Source: Streptomyces sp. NBC_00443
GTDB lineage: Bacteria > Actinomycetota > Actinomycetes > Streptomycetales > Streptomycetaceae
DNA length: 64,000 bases
Assembly: GCF_036014175.1 (NCBI RefSeq)
Contig: NZ_CP107917.1
Location: 6,696,001-6,760,000, forward strand
Direction: 5' to 3'
Shown: positions 7,580-15,945 of the stretch, piece after piece
Layout of the letters: every line of letters starts with the position of its first letter
Numbering within the stretch: the stretch's first letter is position 1
Notes under the pieces: generated by a model
What the model saw: only the letters and a program-made list of their open reading frames with translations
The model's database searches: none
What the model was told of the DNA's origin: nothing
Program-made: the position numbers and the translations under genes

Positions 7580-9136
7580 ATGTCCGCCACTTCGCGCAGA
7601 CGCCGTCCCGTCGCCCTCGCCGCCGCCGCCGCCGTCGCCACCGCGGCCACGCTGGGCGCCACCGCACTCGCCACGCTCGGCGCCGGCACCGCCTCGGCGG
7701 CCGAAGTCCAGTTCAGCGGCTACGAGTTGATGTGGGGCATCAAGCAGTCGTACCGCACCTATGTGACCGGCATGGCGGCCGGCACCTTCACCGCGAAGGA
7801 CGGTGCCTCGCAGGCCGCCGGGAACGGCGCGTTCACCTTCACGGAGGGCACCGGCACCTACGACTCCACGGCCCACACCGTCGACCTCGGCTTCAAGGGC
7901 GGCCTGCAGATCGTCTCCAAGCTGCACGGCTTCGACATCGCCCTGTCCGACGTGCGCTTCGACAGCGCGGCCGCCGAGATCACCGCCGACGTCACCAAGT
8001 CCGGTACGACCGCGCAGGACGTGCCGCTCGCCGACGTCACCGTGACCCGGGCGATGACCGACATGGCGACCAAGCTGACGAAGGAGGCCGCGGACGTCTT
8101 TGGCAGCGCGAGCTACGAGGGCGCGGCGGGCGACCCGCTCACCGTCGTACAGAAGACGCCTCCCCAGTCGCCGACGCCCACGCTGACGCCCACGCCCACG
8201 CCGACGCCCACGGCCACCGCCACGCAGTCCCCGAGCCCGACCCCGACGCCGACCGCGACGGCCACGCAGTCCCCGACCCCGACTGCCACGGCGACCGGGT
8301 CCGCCTCGCCGTCCACGAGCGCCGAGCCCTCCGAACCCGCCACCGAGGCCCCGGCCCAGGGCGACATAGCCGACGGCACGCTCGACTGGGGTGTCAAGCA
8401 GTCCTTCCGTTCGTACGTCGTGGGCACCGTCGCGAAGGGCGAGATCACGACGTCGGACGGCGCCTCGCAGGCCACCGGCAACGGTGCCTTCACCTTCGTC
8501 GACGCGACAGGGGAGTACGACACCGACGCCGGAACCCTCTCCGCGAGCTTCGAGGGCGCCGTCAACTTCAAGGGCCACAAGGGCGAGGGCGACAGCGGCG
8601 GCTACGGCCTCGACCTCACCCTCAACAACCTCCGCGCGACCCTCGACGAGGGCACCGGCGAACTCACCGCCGATGTCACCAGCCTCGGCGAGAAGACCGA
8701 GGACGTGGTCCTGGCCGACCTGAAGGCGAACGAGTCAGGCCTGACCGCGCAGGACGACGTCATCACGGTCGAAGACGTCAAGGCCACCCTCACCGAGGCC
8801 GGCGCGAAGGCCTTCGGCGGCTTCTACGCCGCCGGCACCGAACTCGACCCGGTCGACCTGGCGGTGGCCCTGACGGCGGACGCGGACCTGCCCGGCGGCG
8901 ACGGCTCGACAGGGGGCTCGACGGGCGGTTCCACGGGCGGTTCGACCGGCGGCGGCTCCGGTACCGCGGGTTCGACCACCGGCGGCACGGGCTCGACGAC
9001 GGGCGGTGTGACGGGCGGCCTCGCCAACACCGGCTCGGACGTGCCGGTGGCGGCGCTGGGCACGGCCGCCGCGGTGACCGCAGCCGCGGGCGCGGCCGTG
9101 GTGTTCGCGATGCGCAGGCGGCGCACCGAGGCGTAA
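7580..9136 (+). CDS. Sortase-anchored protein with two HtaA heme-binding domains
   Basis: The 518-residue protein starts with a secretion signal (basic SRRRR, hydrophobic core, cleavage near ASA at about residue 40). It contains two HtaA domains, about residues 45-190 and 265-430, each opening with a W-G-(I/V)-K-Q-S motif: LMWGIKQSYRTYVTG and LDWGVKQSFRSYVVG. A Pro/Thr-rich linker separates them, and a Gly/Ser/Thr-rich stalk precedes a C-terminal sorting signal: LANTG, hydrophobic helix, RRRR. The LAXTG type is recognised by class E sortases in Streptomyces. HtaA domains bind heme at the cell surface and pass it to HmuT-type transporters. AGGAG precedes the ATG. It is the intact neighbour of a broken paralogue. 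Confidence 0.9.
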   Translation: MSATSRRRRPVALAAAAAVATAATLGATALATLGAGTASAAEVQFSGYELMWGIKQSYRTYVTGMAAGTFTAKDGASQAAGNGAFTFTEGTGTYDSTAHTVDLGFKGGLQIVSKLHGFDIALSDVRFDSAAAEITADVTKSGTTAQDVPLADVTVTRAMTDMATKLTKEAADVFGSASYEGAAGDPLTVVQKTPPQSPTPTLTPTPTPTPTATATQSPSPTPTPTATATQSPTPTATATGSASPSTSAEPSEPATEAPAQGDIADGTLDWGVKQSFRSYVVGTVAKGEITTSDGASQATGNGAFTFVDATGEYDTDAGTLSASFEGAVNFKGHKGEGDSGGYGLDLTLNNLRATLDEGTGELTADVTSLGEKTEDVVLADLKANESGLTAQDDVITVEDVKATLTEAGAKAFGGFYAAGTELDPVDLAVALTADADLPGGDGSTGGSTGGSTGGSTGGGSGTAGSTTGGTGSTTGGVTGGLANTGSDVPVAALGTAAAVTAAAGAAVVFAMRRRRTEA

Positions 9137-9146
9137 GACTGTCCCC

Positions 9147-10034
9147 ATGAACAGGGGGCACAGAGAACTGCTGGGGCCGGGGCGGCTGGTACTGAACGTA
9201 CGAGACCGTCCCGGCCCGCCGGCGTTGCGTTTCGAGACCGCGGACCGGGGACGGCTGCTGCTGCGGCAGGGAGACCGCCCTGTGCTGCTGGGCCGGTCGG
9301 CGGGCGAGGGCTGCTGCCCGGAGCTCCGTCTGCACCGCCTCGACGGCTACCGCTCACCGCTTCCGCCGCTGCGGTCGTCGGCCATGCGGTCGTCGGTCAA
9401 CTGGCCGCACCAGTACGCGCGTTGGCTGGAGGAAGCGGACGGGACCCCGTTGCGGGACGGACGCTGGGAGCTGGCCCGGCGGACCGGTTTCCCGCCGGGC
9501 ATCTGGACCGAGGACTTCGTACGGGACTGGCCGGGCGGCCGACTGGAGCTGTACTGCGGAGGCGGCTGGCACGGAGTTCTCCCGCTGCGCCGCCTCTCGG
9601 CGCCGGATGCCGCGCGAGTGAAGGCGTACCGCAAGCACGCCCGCGACGGCACACTCGCGCCGGTCCTGCTGTGGTGGGTGAGCTTCCTGGACGGCTGGAT
9701 GATCCTCGACGGCCACGATCGGGCCGTGGCGGCGCTGGCGGAGGACCGGACTCCGGAGTGCGTGGAGCTGGGGCGGGTGCCGGACGAACAGGAGTGGCGC
9801 CGGGCTGCCGAAGAGGTGACCGAGGTCCACGAGCACCGGATGCAAGGGCTGGCGGCACGCGCCGACGACCCGGGCACGGAACGCCAACGGGCCACCATGG
9901 AAAGGGCGTACGGCGACACGATCGCCTCGCTGCCCTACGGCGTGCCCCCCACCCGCTTCCTGCCCCTCCCCGGCGGAGCCGCCGCCTGGGACGAGCTCGC
10001 CACCCGGGTGATGTTTCAATTTCCCCGTGACTGA
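9147..10034 (+). CDS. Conserved hypothetical protein with a ParB-like motif, 295 aa
   Basis: I do not recognise a characterised family. The protein is rich in Trp and Arg, has no signal peptide or membrane helix, and is probably cytoplasmic. Near residues 180-200 it reads WMILDGHDRAVAALAE, which resembles the (L/I)-x-DGHHR motif of ParB-like nuclease/NTPase domains; this is only a motif-level similarity. It starts 11 bases after the HtaA gene stop. Its end overlaps the start of the next gene by 8 bases, so it is probably co-transcribed and translationally coupled with the PhzF-like protein. Confidence 0.6.
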   Translation: MNRGHRELLGPGRLVLNVRDRPGPPALRFETADRGRLLLRQGDRPVLLGRSAGEGCCPELRLHRLDGYRSPLPPLRSSAMRSSVNWPHQYARWLEEADGTPLRDGRWELARRTGFPPGIWTEDFVRDWPGGRLELYCGGGWHGVLPLRRLSAPDAARVKAYRKHARDGTLAPVLLWWVSFLDGWMILDGHDRAVAALAEDRTPECVELGRVPDEQEWRRAAEEVTEVHEHRMQGLAARADDPGTERQRATMERAYGDTIASLPYGVPPTRFLPLPGGAAAWDELATRVMFQFPRD

Positions 10035-10686
10035 CTTCGACGTGACCGACTTCGACGCCCTGCGCGTCTTCTGCGGCCCCGACGGCGGATACGGCAACGA
10101 ACTCGGCGTCGTCCGCGAGGGCTCCGTCATGCCCGACCGGGCCGACCGGCAGGCCTTCGCCGGCAAGCTCGGCTACAGCGAGACCGTGTTCGTCGACGAC
10201 CCCGAGCGCGGAGTCATCGACGTCTACACCCCCACCCTGCGCCTGCCCTTCGCCGGTCACCCCTGCGTCGGCACGGCCTGGCTCCTCGACGTGCCCGAGC
10301 TGGTCACCCCGGCCGGCGTCGTCGGGGCACGGCTGGACGGCGAGTTCAGCTGGATCGAGGCCCGGGCGGAGTGGGCCCCGCCGCGCACCCTGCGGCAGTA
10401 CGGGACGGCGGCCGAGGTGGACGCCCTTGACGTGCCGCCGGCTGGTGAAGGGGAGTACGCCTGGGCGTGGGAGGACGAGGCGGCCGGACGGGTCCGGGCC
10501 CGCGGCTTCCCCGGCCGCGGCGACGGCATCGACGAGGACGAGGCGACCGGCGCGGCAGCCCTGCTGCTCACCGACCGCCTGGGCCGCGCCCTCAACATCA
10601 CCCAGGGAGCCGGATCCCAGATCCTCACCGCACCGCAGCCCGAGGGCTGGGTGGAGATCGGAGGGCGGGTCTTCCTGGAGCGCTGA
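10027..10686 (+). CDS. PhzF-family epimerase/isomerase-like protein, short form
   Basis: The GTG at 10027 overlaps the upstream gene. PhzF-type diaminopimelate-epimerase-fold features are visible: NELGVV near residue 24, LPFAGHPCVGTAWLL near residue 74, and DEDEATGAAALLL near residue 171. The family glutamate that acts in catalysis would be the E of NELGVV. At 219 residues it is shorter than typical PhzF proteins (about 260-300), with the shortening between the two domains. The substrate cannot be deduced; PhzF relatives act in many secondary-metabolite and catabolic settings. Confidence 0.8.
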   Translation: MTDFDVTDFDALRVFCGPDGGYGNELGVVREGSVMPDRADRQAFAGKLGYSETVFVDDPERGVIDVYTPTLRLPFAGHPCVGTAWLLDVPELVTPAGVVGARLDGEFSWIEARAEWAPPRTLRQYGTAAEVDALDVPPAGEGEYAWAWEDEAAGRVRARGFPGRGDGIDEDEATGAAALLLTDRLGRALNITQGAGSQILTAPQPEGWVEIGGRVFLER

Positions 10687-10699
10687 TCTCCGGGCGCAC

Positions 10700-11347
10700 T
10701 CAGGCGCTCAGCGGGAACTCCTCGCCCAACGCCCGGAACACCGCCGTGTTCAAGGCGAACGCCTTCTTGCACTCCGCCACGATCCGCTGCTTCTCCAGGT
10801 CGTCGGAGCGGACCTGGTCCAGGAGTTCGCGGTAACCCCGCTTGAACGCCGCCGGGTTGGTGATCTCCTCGAAGACGTAGAAGCGGACCCCGTCGCCCTT
10901 GCGGGCGAAGCCCCAGGTCTTCTCCGCCTTGTCGCGGATGATCTGGCCGCCGGAGAGGTCGCCGAGGTAGCGCGTGTAGTGGTGGGCGATGTAGCCGGCC
11001 GGCCACGCGTCCGCGCACTCCCGCACCCTGTCCGCATACGCCTGCGTCGCGGGCAGTGCCGACAGGCCCGTCCGCCACTGCGGACCCCGCAGATGCGCCA
11101 GGTCCCGCTCCAGTGACGTCAGCCGGAACAGCTCCGGCTGGATGAACGGGCCGGTCACCGGGTCCGACGCCAGCCGCTCGGTGCCGGTCTCCAGCGCCTC
11201 GTACACGAACCACAGCTGCTCGGTGTAGCGCGCGTACGCGTCCACGCCCAGCCGGCCGCCGAGCAGGTCGCTCATGAACGTCGAGGTCTCCGCCTCCACG
11301 TGCTGCTCGTGGGAGGCGGTGCGGATGACTGTCGAGAAGGAGTCCAT
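10700..11347 (-). CDS. hmuO: Heme oxygenase (biliverdin-producing)
   Basis: This 215-residue protein is a bacterial HmuO-type heme oxygenase, which opens heme to biliverdin, CO and Fe(II), releasing iron in the cytoplasm. The N-terminal helix carries the His-rich ASHEQHVEAE segment where the proximal heme ligand lies. The distal-helix signature YLGDLSGGQ is at about residue 125. Length is normal. An iron box lies 13-31 bases upstream of the start, so expression should rise under iron starvation. It completes the heme-use theme begun by the HtaA proteins. Confidence 0.95.
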   Translation of the reverse strand: MDSFSTVIRTASHEQHVEAETSTFMSDLLGGRLGVDAYARYTEQLWFVYEALETGTERLASDPVTGPFIQPELFRLTSLERDLAHLRGPQWRTGLSALPATQAYADRVRECADAWPAGYIAHHYTRYLGDLSGGQIIRDKAEKTWGFARKGDGVRFYVFEEITNPAAFKRGYRELLDQVRSDDLEKQRIVAECKKAFALNTAVFRALGEEFPLSA

Positions 11348-11359
11348 GGGAGCATTTTC

Positions 11360-11378
11360 TGAGGTTAGGCTTACCTAA
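11360..11378 (-). promoter_or_regulatory. Iron box (DmdR/IdeR-type operator) upstream of the heme oxygenase gene
   Basis: The 19 bases TGAGGTTAGGCTTACCTAA match the iron-box consensus TTAGGTTAGGCTCACCTAA at all but two positions, 13 bases before the heme oxygenase ATG. This is the best-matching iron box in the window. Confidence 0.92.
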
Positions 11379-11423
11379 GTCAATAGGTTTGCCGACGCTG
11401 TGTCGGTAAAAGAGTACCGAGAA

Positions 11424-11454
11424 AACCCGCCCCCCGCAGGGCGAAGGACGGGTT
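11424..11454 (-). terminator. Hairpin after the methionine aminopeptidase gene
   Basis: AACCCG (11424-11429) pairs with CGGGTT (11449-11454) around a GC-rich loop. It lies 15 bases beyond the stop of the minus-strand methionine aminopeptidase gene and is followed on that strand by TTTCTCGG. It would stop transcription before the heme oxygenase promoter. Confidence 0.6.
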
Positions 11455-11469
11455 CGGTGACCTGCTCGG

Positions 11470-12327
11470 TTACGGCAGTGTGAGGATCTCCGTCCCCGTC
11501 TCCGTCACCACCAGCGTGTGCTCGAACTGCGCGGTGCGCTTGCGGTCCTTCGTGACGACCGTCCAGCCGTCGTCCCACATGTCGTACTCGTGCGTCCCGA
11601 GCGTCAGCATCGGCTCGATCGTGAAGGTCATGCCGGGCTGGATGACCGTCGTCGCGTGCGGGCTGTCGTAGTGCGGGACGATCAGGCCCGAGTGGAACGA
11701 GGAGTTGATGCCGTGGCCGGTGAAGTCGCGGACCACGCCGTAGCCGAAGCGCTTGGCGTACGACTCGATGACCCGCCCGATGATGTTGATCTGGCGGCCC
11801 GGCCTGACCGCCTTGATCGCGCGGCTCAGGGACTCGCGGGTGCGCTCCACCAGCAGGCGGCTCTCCTCGTCGACGTCGCCGACCAGGTACGTGGCGTTGT
11901 TGTCGCCGTGCACCCCGCCGATGTACGCGGTCACGTCGAGATTGACGATGTCGCCGTCGCGCAGCACCGTCGAGTCCGGGATGCCGTGGCAGATCACCTC
12001 GTTGACGCTGGTGCACAGGGACTTCGGAAAGCCGCGGTAGCCGAGCGTGGAGGGGTAGGCGCCGTGGTCGCACATGTACGCGTGCGCCACCTTGTCCAGC
12101 TCGTCCGTCGTGACACCGGGTGCGATCAGCTTCGCCGCCTCGGCCATCGCCCGCGCGGCGATACGGCCGGCGACACGCATCGCCTCGACGGTCTCCGGAG
12201 TCTGCACCTCCGGACCCGTGTACGGCGTCGGCGCGGGCTTGCCGACGTACTCGGGGCGGCGGATGTTTCCGGGCACGGAACGGGTGGGGGAGAGCTCCCC
12301 TGGGACGAGCAGCGACTGGCCAGACAT
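11470..12327 (-). CDS. map: Type I methionine aminopeptidase
   Basis: It removes the initiator methionine from nascent proteins. The five metal ligands of the family can be placed: two Asp in NLDVTAYIGGVHGDNNATY, His in FTGHGI, Glu in FTIEPML and Glu in AQFEHTLVV. The ~40-residue N-terminal extension containing PGNIRRPEYVGKP is typical of actinobacterial type Ic enzymes. I chose ATG 12327 (285 residues) because the upstream start adds 30 unlikely residues. It is divergent from the 76-residue gene at 12386. Confidence 0.95.
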   Translation of the reverse strand: MSGQSLLVPGELSPTRSVPGNIRRPEYVGKPAPTPYTGPEVQTPETVEAMRVAGRIAARAMAEAAKLIAPGVTTDELDKVAHAYMCDHGAYPSTLGYRGFPKSLCTSVNEVICHGIPDSTVLRDGDIVNLDVTAYIGGVHGDNNATYLVGDVDEESRLLVERTRESLSRAIKAVRPGRQINIIGRVIESYAKRFGYGVVRDFTGHGINSSFHSGLIVPHYDSPHATTVIQPGMTFTIEPMLTLGTHEYDMWDDGWTVVTKDRKRTAQFEHTLVVTETGTEILTLP

Positions 12328-12385
12328 GCCAGCGAGTCTAACCAGCGGCCATGGGGGAACATGTCGATGGCGAGAGGAGCCGGAC

Positions 12386-12616
12386 ATGGCCTTGTTCAAG
12401 AAGCGGACCGTCGGCAAGCCGGGCGAGTGGTACTACTGCCTCGTCCACAAGAAGGTCGAGGAAGGACCGGAGTGCCCGGCCAAGGACCGCTTCGGACCGT
12501 ACGCCACCCGGCAGGAGGCCCAGCAGGCGATGGACCTCGCCCGTGAGCGCAACCTGGAGTGGGAGGGCGACCCGCGGTGGCACGACGCCCCGAGCCGCCC
12601 GGCGGAGGACGACTGA
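12386..12616 (+). CDS. Small conserved hypothetical protein, 76 aa
   Basis: An AGGAG site 7 bases upstream fixes the ATG at 12386. The product is a soluble, Lys/Trp/Cys-containing protein (MALFKKRTVGKPGEWYYC, then CPAKDRFGPYATRQEAQQA). The YATRQEA segment with an aromatic-rich front half suggests a small alpha/beta domain; I do not recognise the family. It converges with the MFS gene with no bases between the two stop codons. Confidence 0.75.
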   Translation: MALFKKRTVGKPGEWYYCLVHKKVEEGPECPAKDRFGPYATRQEAQQAMDLARERNLEWEGDPRWHDAPSRPAEDD

Positions 12617-13969
12617 TCAGCCCTTCGCGGGCGCCGGCGCGGGTTCCGCCGCCGGCGCCCGCGCGGCCGCTGCCGCCGCCCGCTGCTCCCGCAGCCGCAC
12701 CGCGTGCTCGCTCGTCCGCGCGTCGTACGTCATCAGCTTCGGCAGGCACAGCGCCAGCAGCCCCAACGCGCCCACGCACAGCACCCCGCCCGACCAGATC
12801 GACGCCCGTACACCCTGCCAGGCCGCGATGCCGCCCACGTAGGTCTGGCCCAGTTGCGGGCCGACCGAGTACGACAGCAGCTCGATCCCGGCCAGCCGGC
12901 CGCGCAGCTCGTCCGGGATCGTCTGGTTCCACATCACCCCGCGGAACATGCCGCTGACCATGTCGGCGGCGCCGCCGAGGGTCAGGAACAGCAGGACCAG
13001 CCATACGTTCCCGACGACACCGGCCGCCGCGATCGCCGTGCCCCACAGAGCTGCCGCCACGACGACGGCCCGCCCGTGCCGGTGCACCCGCGAGGTCCAG
13101 CCGCTGGTCAGGCTCACCAGCATCCCGCCGGCCGGCAGCGCCGCGTACATCAGGCCCAGCGCCCAGGGGGCGTTCAACTCGTCGGCGAGGAACGGCAGTA
13201 CGGCGAGCGGCATCGCGAAGAGCATCGCCGCGATGTCGATGACGTACGTGCCGAGGAGTTCCTTGCGGTTCCAGGCGTAGCGGGCGCCCTCGGCGATGGC
13301 CTTCAGGGACGGCTTCGCGGCCTCGTGGGCGGCGGGGGAGGGCGCGAGCCCGAGCACGAGCAGCACGGAGACGACGAAGGTCAGCAGATCCGCGCCGTAC
13401 GCCCAGCCAAGGCCCGCGTACGCCACGACCACGCCGGCCAGGGCCGGGCCCGCGACGCCGCCGACCTGCCAGCGCAGCGCGTTGAGCGAGGCGGCGGCGG
13501 GAAGGTGGTCGTGGGCCACGATCCGGGGCAGCAGGGCGTCCATGGCCGGGCGCTGGACCGACACCAGGGCGGAGGCCAGGGCGGCGACGACATACAGCGG
13601 CCAGATGGCGGGGCTCGGCAGCAGCGCGTTGACCAGCAGCACCGCGCTGAGGACCGCCTGCCCGACCTCCGTCCACCAGATCAGCTTCCGCTTGTCGAGC
13701 GCGTCGGCGAGCGCACCCCCGTACAGCCCGAACACGATCAGCGGCACCAGCTGCACGGCCCCGATCGCCCCGACCGCTGCGGCCGACCCGGTCAGCTCCT
13801 TGATCTGCACGGGCAGCGCGACGAAGGTCAGGAAGCTGCCGAAGTAGGAGACCAGCCCTGCCAGCCACAGCCTCCGGAAGTCGACGGAGGCCCGCCAAGG
13901 GGCCAGGTCGGGCAGCACGCCCCGGAAGCGGGAAGGCGGCGAGGGAGGTGTGGGGGAGTCGTCGGTCAC
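12617..13969 (-). CDS. MFS exporter, EntS-like (DHA3-type)
   Basis: The 450-residue membrane protein has about 12 hydrophobic helices and the MFS loop motif after helix 2 (YGGALADALDKRKL). The overall pattern, including WRASVDFRRLWLAGLVSYFG at the start and MWNQTIPDELRGRLAGIE in the second half, fits the EntS/DHA3 subgroup that exports siderophores or macrolides. A ~35-residue Ala/Pro/Arg-rich cytoplasmic tail follows the last helix. Substrate unknown. No siderophore synthesis genes are nearby. Confidence 0.85.
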   Translation of the reverse strand: MTDDSPTPPSPPSRFRGVLPDLAPWRASVDFRRLWLAGLVSYFGSFLTFVALPVQIKELTGSAAAVGAIGAVQLVPLIVFGLYGGALADALDKRKLIWWTEVGQAVLSAVLLVNALLPSPAIWPLYVVAALASALVSVQRPAMDALLPRIVAHDHLPAAASLNALRWQVGGVAGPALAGVVVAYAGLGWAYGADLLTFVVSVLLVLGLAPSPAAHEAAKPSLKAIAEGARYAWNRKELLGTYVIDIAAMLFAMPLAVLPFLADELNAPWALGLMYAALPAGGMLVSLTSGWTSRVHRHGRAVVVAAALWGTAIAAAGVVGNVWLVLLFLTLGGAADMVSGMFRGVMWNQTIPDELRGRLAGIELLSYSVGPQLGQTYVGGIAAWQGVRASIWSGGVLCVGALGLLALCLPKLMTYDARTSEHAVRLREQRAAAAAARAPAAEPAPAPAKG

Positions 13970-14045
13970 GAAGGGCCATGCTCAGGCGGTGCGGTACCGC
14001 GAGGCAAACGGATTTGCGGGCGAGGCGCCGGTCACCGGCCAGTGG

Positions 14046-14648
14046 TCACCAGCCCGTGGGCGGCGGCGCCGTCAGGCAGTCCGCCAGGCGGGACAGGCGG
14101 TCCCGGAAACGCCGGCGGCCCCGCGGAGCGGGCAGCGCGTTCTCGCCGGCCGCCGCGCTCACCAGGTGCTGCACGGTGTCCAGGTCCAGCTCCGCACCCT
14201 CCGGCACGGTCAGCGTCTCGTGGGCCATCGACGTCAGTTCACCCTCGCCGGTGCCGAGCGCCAGCACCGTCGCGCCGGCCAGCCGGGCGTCGTGCACCCG
14301 CTCCAGGAGCGGCGCTCCCGGCCCTTCCGGCGACACCACCAGCAGCGTCTCCCCGCGCCGCGCCGCCGCCAACCGTCCGAGGCCGACCGCCAGATGTGCC
14401 GGATCCGAGGCGCGCGCGTGATGCCGTACGAGTGTCGGGGCCAGCTCCGGAGTGCCCGACCACGCGGCCTCGTCGACCAGATGGGCCGCCAGATGCCACG
14501 GCTCGTACTGCGGCGTGCCGACCAGCAGCAGCCCGCCCCTGTGTGCCACCGCCGACGTCCGCAGCGCACCCGCGAACCGCCGGGTGGCTCCCAACCACTC
14601 GGTTCCGGCGAGTACTTCGCGCAGCAACGCGACACGTACGGCATCCAT
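14046..14648 (-). CDS. SIS-fold-like protein, 200 aa
   Basis: A soluble 200-residue protein with alternating beta strands and helices resembling the sugar-isomerase (SIS) fold: a strand LLVVSPEG followed by a helix and ATVLALGTGEG. No catalytic signature is evident. It may bind a phosphosugar or act as a regulator, but nothing in the sequence decides this. The 76 bases between it and the MFS gene hold no recognisable element. Confidence 0.55.
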   Translation of the reverse strand: MDAVRVALLREVLAGTEWLGATRRFAGALRTSAVAHRGGLLLVGTPQYEPWHLAAHLVDEAAWSGTPELAPTLVRHHARASDPAHLAVGLGRLAAARRGETLLVVSPEGPGAPLLERVHDARLAGATVLALGTGEGELTSMAHETLTVPEGAELDLDTVQHLVSAAAGENALPAPRGRRRFRDRLSRLADCLTAPPPTGW

Positions 14649-14732
14649 GCGACCGCATCCTGCCGCAACCGACCACTCGTGACCCGGAGTTCACCACGAA
14701 TTCGCCCGACTTGGGCAGATGGACTCGTTATC

Positions 14733-14768
14733 CCGCACATCCGTCCGCACATCCGTCCGCACATCCGT
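14733..14768. repeat. Three tandem 12-base repeats upstream of the sialidase gene
   Basis: The unit CCGCACATCCGT occurs three times in direct succession (14733-14744, 14745-14756, 14757-14768), with a degenerate fourth copy after it. The array ends 65 bases before the sialidase start, within its probable 5' region. It could be a slippage product or a multi-site operator. Confidence 0.85.
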
Positions 14769-14833
14769 CCGTACACCGGCCGCGCAGCCACCGGTGACCG
14801 AGCCGCGGCGACCGGCCATCCGAGGAGCCCCCC

Positions 14834-15907
14834 ATGGCAGAGACCAGCGTCCCCTTCCGCGCCGGCCGCGAGGGCTACGCGAGCTTCCGCATCCCCGCCG
14901 TCGTCGCCACGTCCACCGGCACCCTCCTCGCCTTCTGCGAGGGCCGGGTCGGCTCGCACGACGACTTCGGGAACATCGACATCGTGCTGAAGCGCTCCAC
15001 CGACGGCGGCCGCACCTGGGGCCCGCTCCAGGTCGCCGCCAAGAACGGTGACGACCTCGCCGGCAACCCGGCTCCCGTCGTGCTCGACACCGGCCGCATC
15101 CTGCTCGTCCACGTCCGCAACGCCGCCCTCGCCACCGAGAGCGCCATCCGCCGCGGTGTGGTGAGCGCCGCGGACGGGCGGCGGGTCTGGGTCCAGCACA
15201 GCGACGACGAGGGCGCGACCTGGTCCGCGCCGACGGAGATCACCAAGGGCACGAAACGGCCGGAGTGGCGCTGGTACGCCACCACCCCGGGCCACGCCGT
15301 CCAGCTGGCCGGCGGCCGGGTCGTCGTCGCCGCCAACCACTCCCTGCCGCCCGCCGGACGGGACAACGGCACGGAGGGCAAGTACAACGGCGGCCACTGC
15401 CTGCTCAGCGACGACCGCGGCGCCACCTGGCGCATCGGGTACGTCGACGGCAACACCGACGGCTACGTCAACGTCAACGAGACCACCGCCGCCGAACTCC
15501 CGGACGGGCGCGTCTACTTCAACACCCGCAACGACTCCACGTCCCCCGGAACCCGCGCCGACGCCTACTCCGAGGACGGCGGCGCGACGCTGGTGAAACC
15601 CTTCCGTCCCCAGGCCGGCCTCGCCGCCCCCGTCTGCGAGGGCAGCGTCCTGTACCTGCGCGACCCCGACGTGCTGCTCTACTCCGGCCCCGCCGACCCC
15701 GGCTTCCGCGCCCTGATGACCGTCCGCGCCTCCACCGACGGCGGCATCACCTGGCGGTCGGCGCACACGGTGGACGGACTGCCCGCCGCGTACTCGGACC
15801 TCGTACGGATCGACGACGAGGCGGTCGGACTCCTCTACGAGACCGGCGACTTCAGCGCGTACGAGACCATCACCTTCCGGCGGGTGCCCGTGACGGAGCT
15901 CACCTGA
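14834..15907 (+). CDS. Exo-alpha-sialidase-like (GH33/BNR repeat) protein, no signal peptide
   Basis: The 357-residue protein is a six-bladed propeller of the sialidase superfamily. It has the N-terminal FRIPAVV (the RIP/FRIP motif with the first arginine of the active-site triad) and several Asp-box repeats S-x-D-x-G-x-T-W: STDGGRTWG, SDDEGATWS, SDDRGATWR, STDGGITWR. GAGGAG precedes the ATG. There is no secretion signal, unusual for bacterial sialidases, so the enzyme would stay inside the cell or the start is misplaced. True substrate (sialic acid or another sugar) is not decidable from motifs alone. Confidence 0.85.
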   Translation: MAETSVPFRAGREGYASFRIPAVVATSTGTLLAFCEGRVGSHDDFGNIDIVLKRSTDGGRTWGPLQVAAKNGDDLAGNPAPVVLDTGRILLVHVRNAALATESAIRRGVVSAADGRRVWVQHSDDEGATWSAPTEITKGTKRPEWRWYATTPGHAVQLAGGRVVVAANHSLPPAGRDNGTEGKYNGGHCLLSDDRGATWRIGYVDGNTDGYVNVNETTAAELPDGRVYFNTRNDSTSPGTRADAYSEDGGATLVKPFRPQAGLAAPVCEGSVLYLRDPDVLLYSGPADPGFRALMTVRASTDGGITWRSAHTVDGLPAAYSDLVRIDDEAVGLLYETGDFSAYETITFRRVPVTELT

Positions 15908-15945
15908 GCCCTTTGGGCCGGGCGGGGCGGACGTAAAGTCGGCGC

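Noticed and set aside
8113..8580. Val-Gly repeat protein on the minus strand
   Set aside because: It is the antisense image of the Pro/Thr linker of the HtaA protein.
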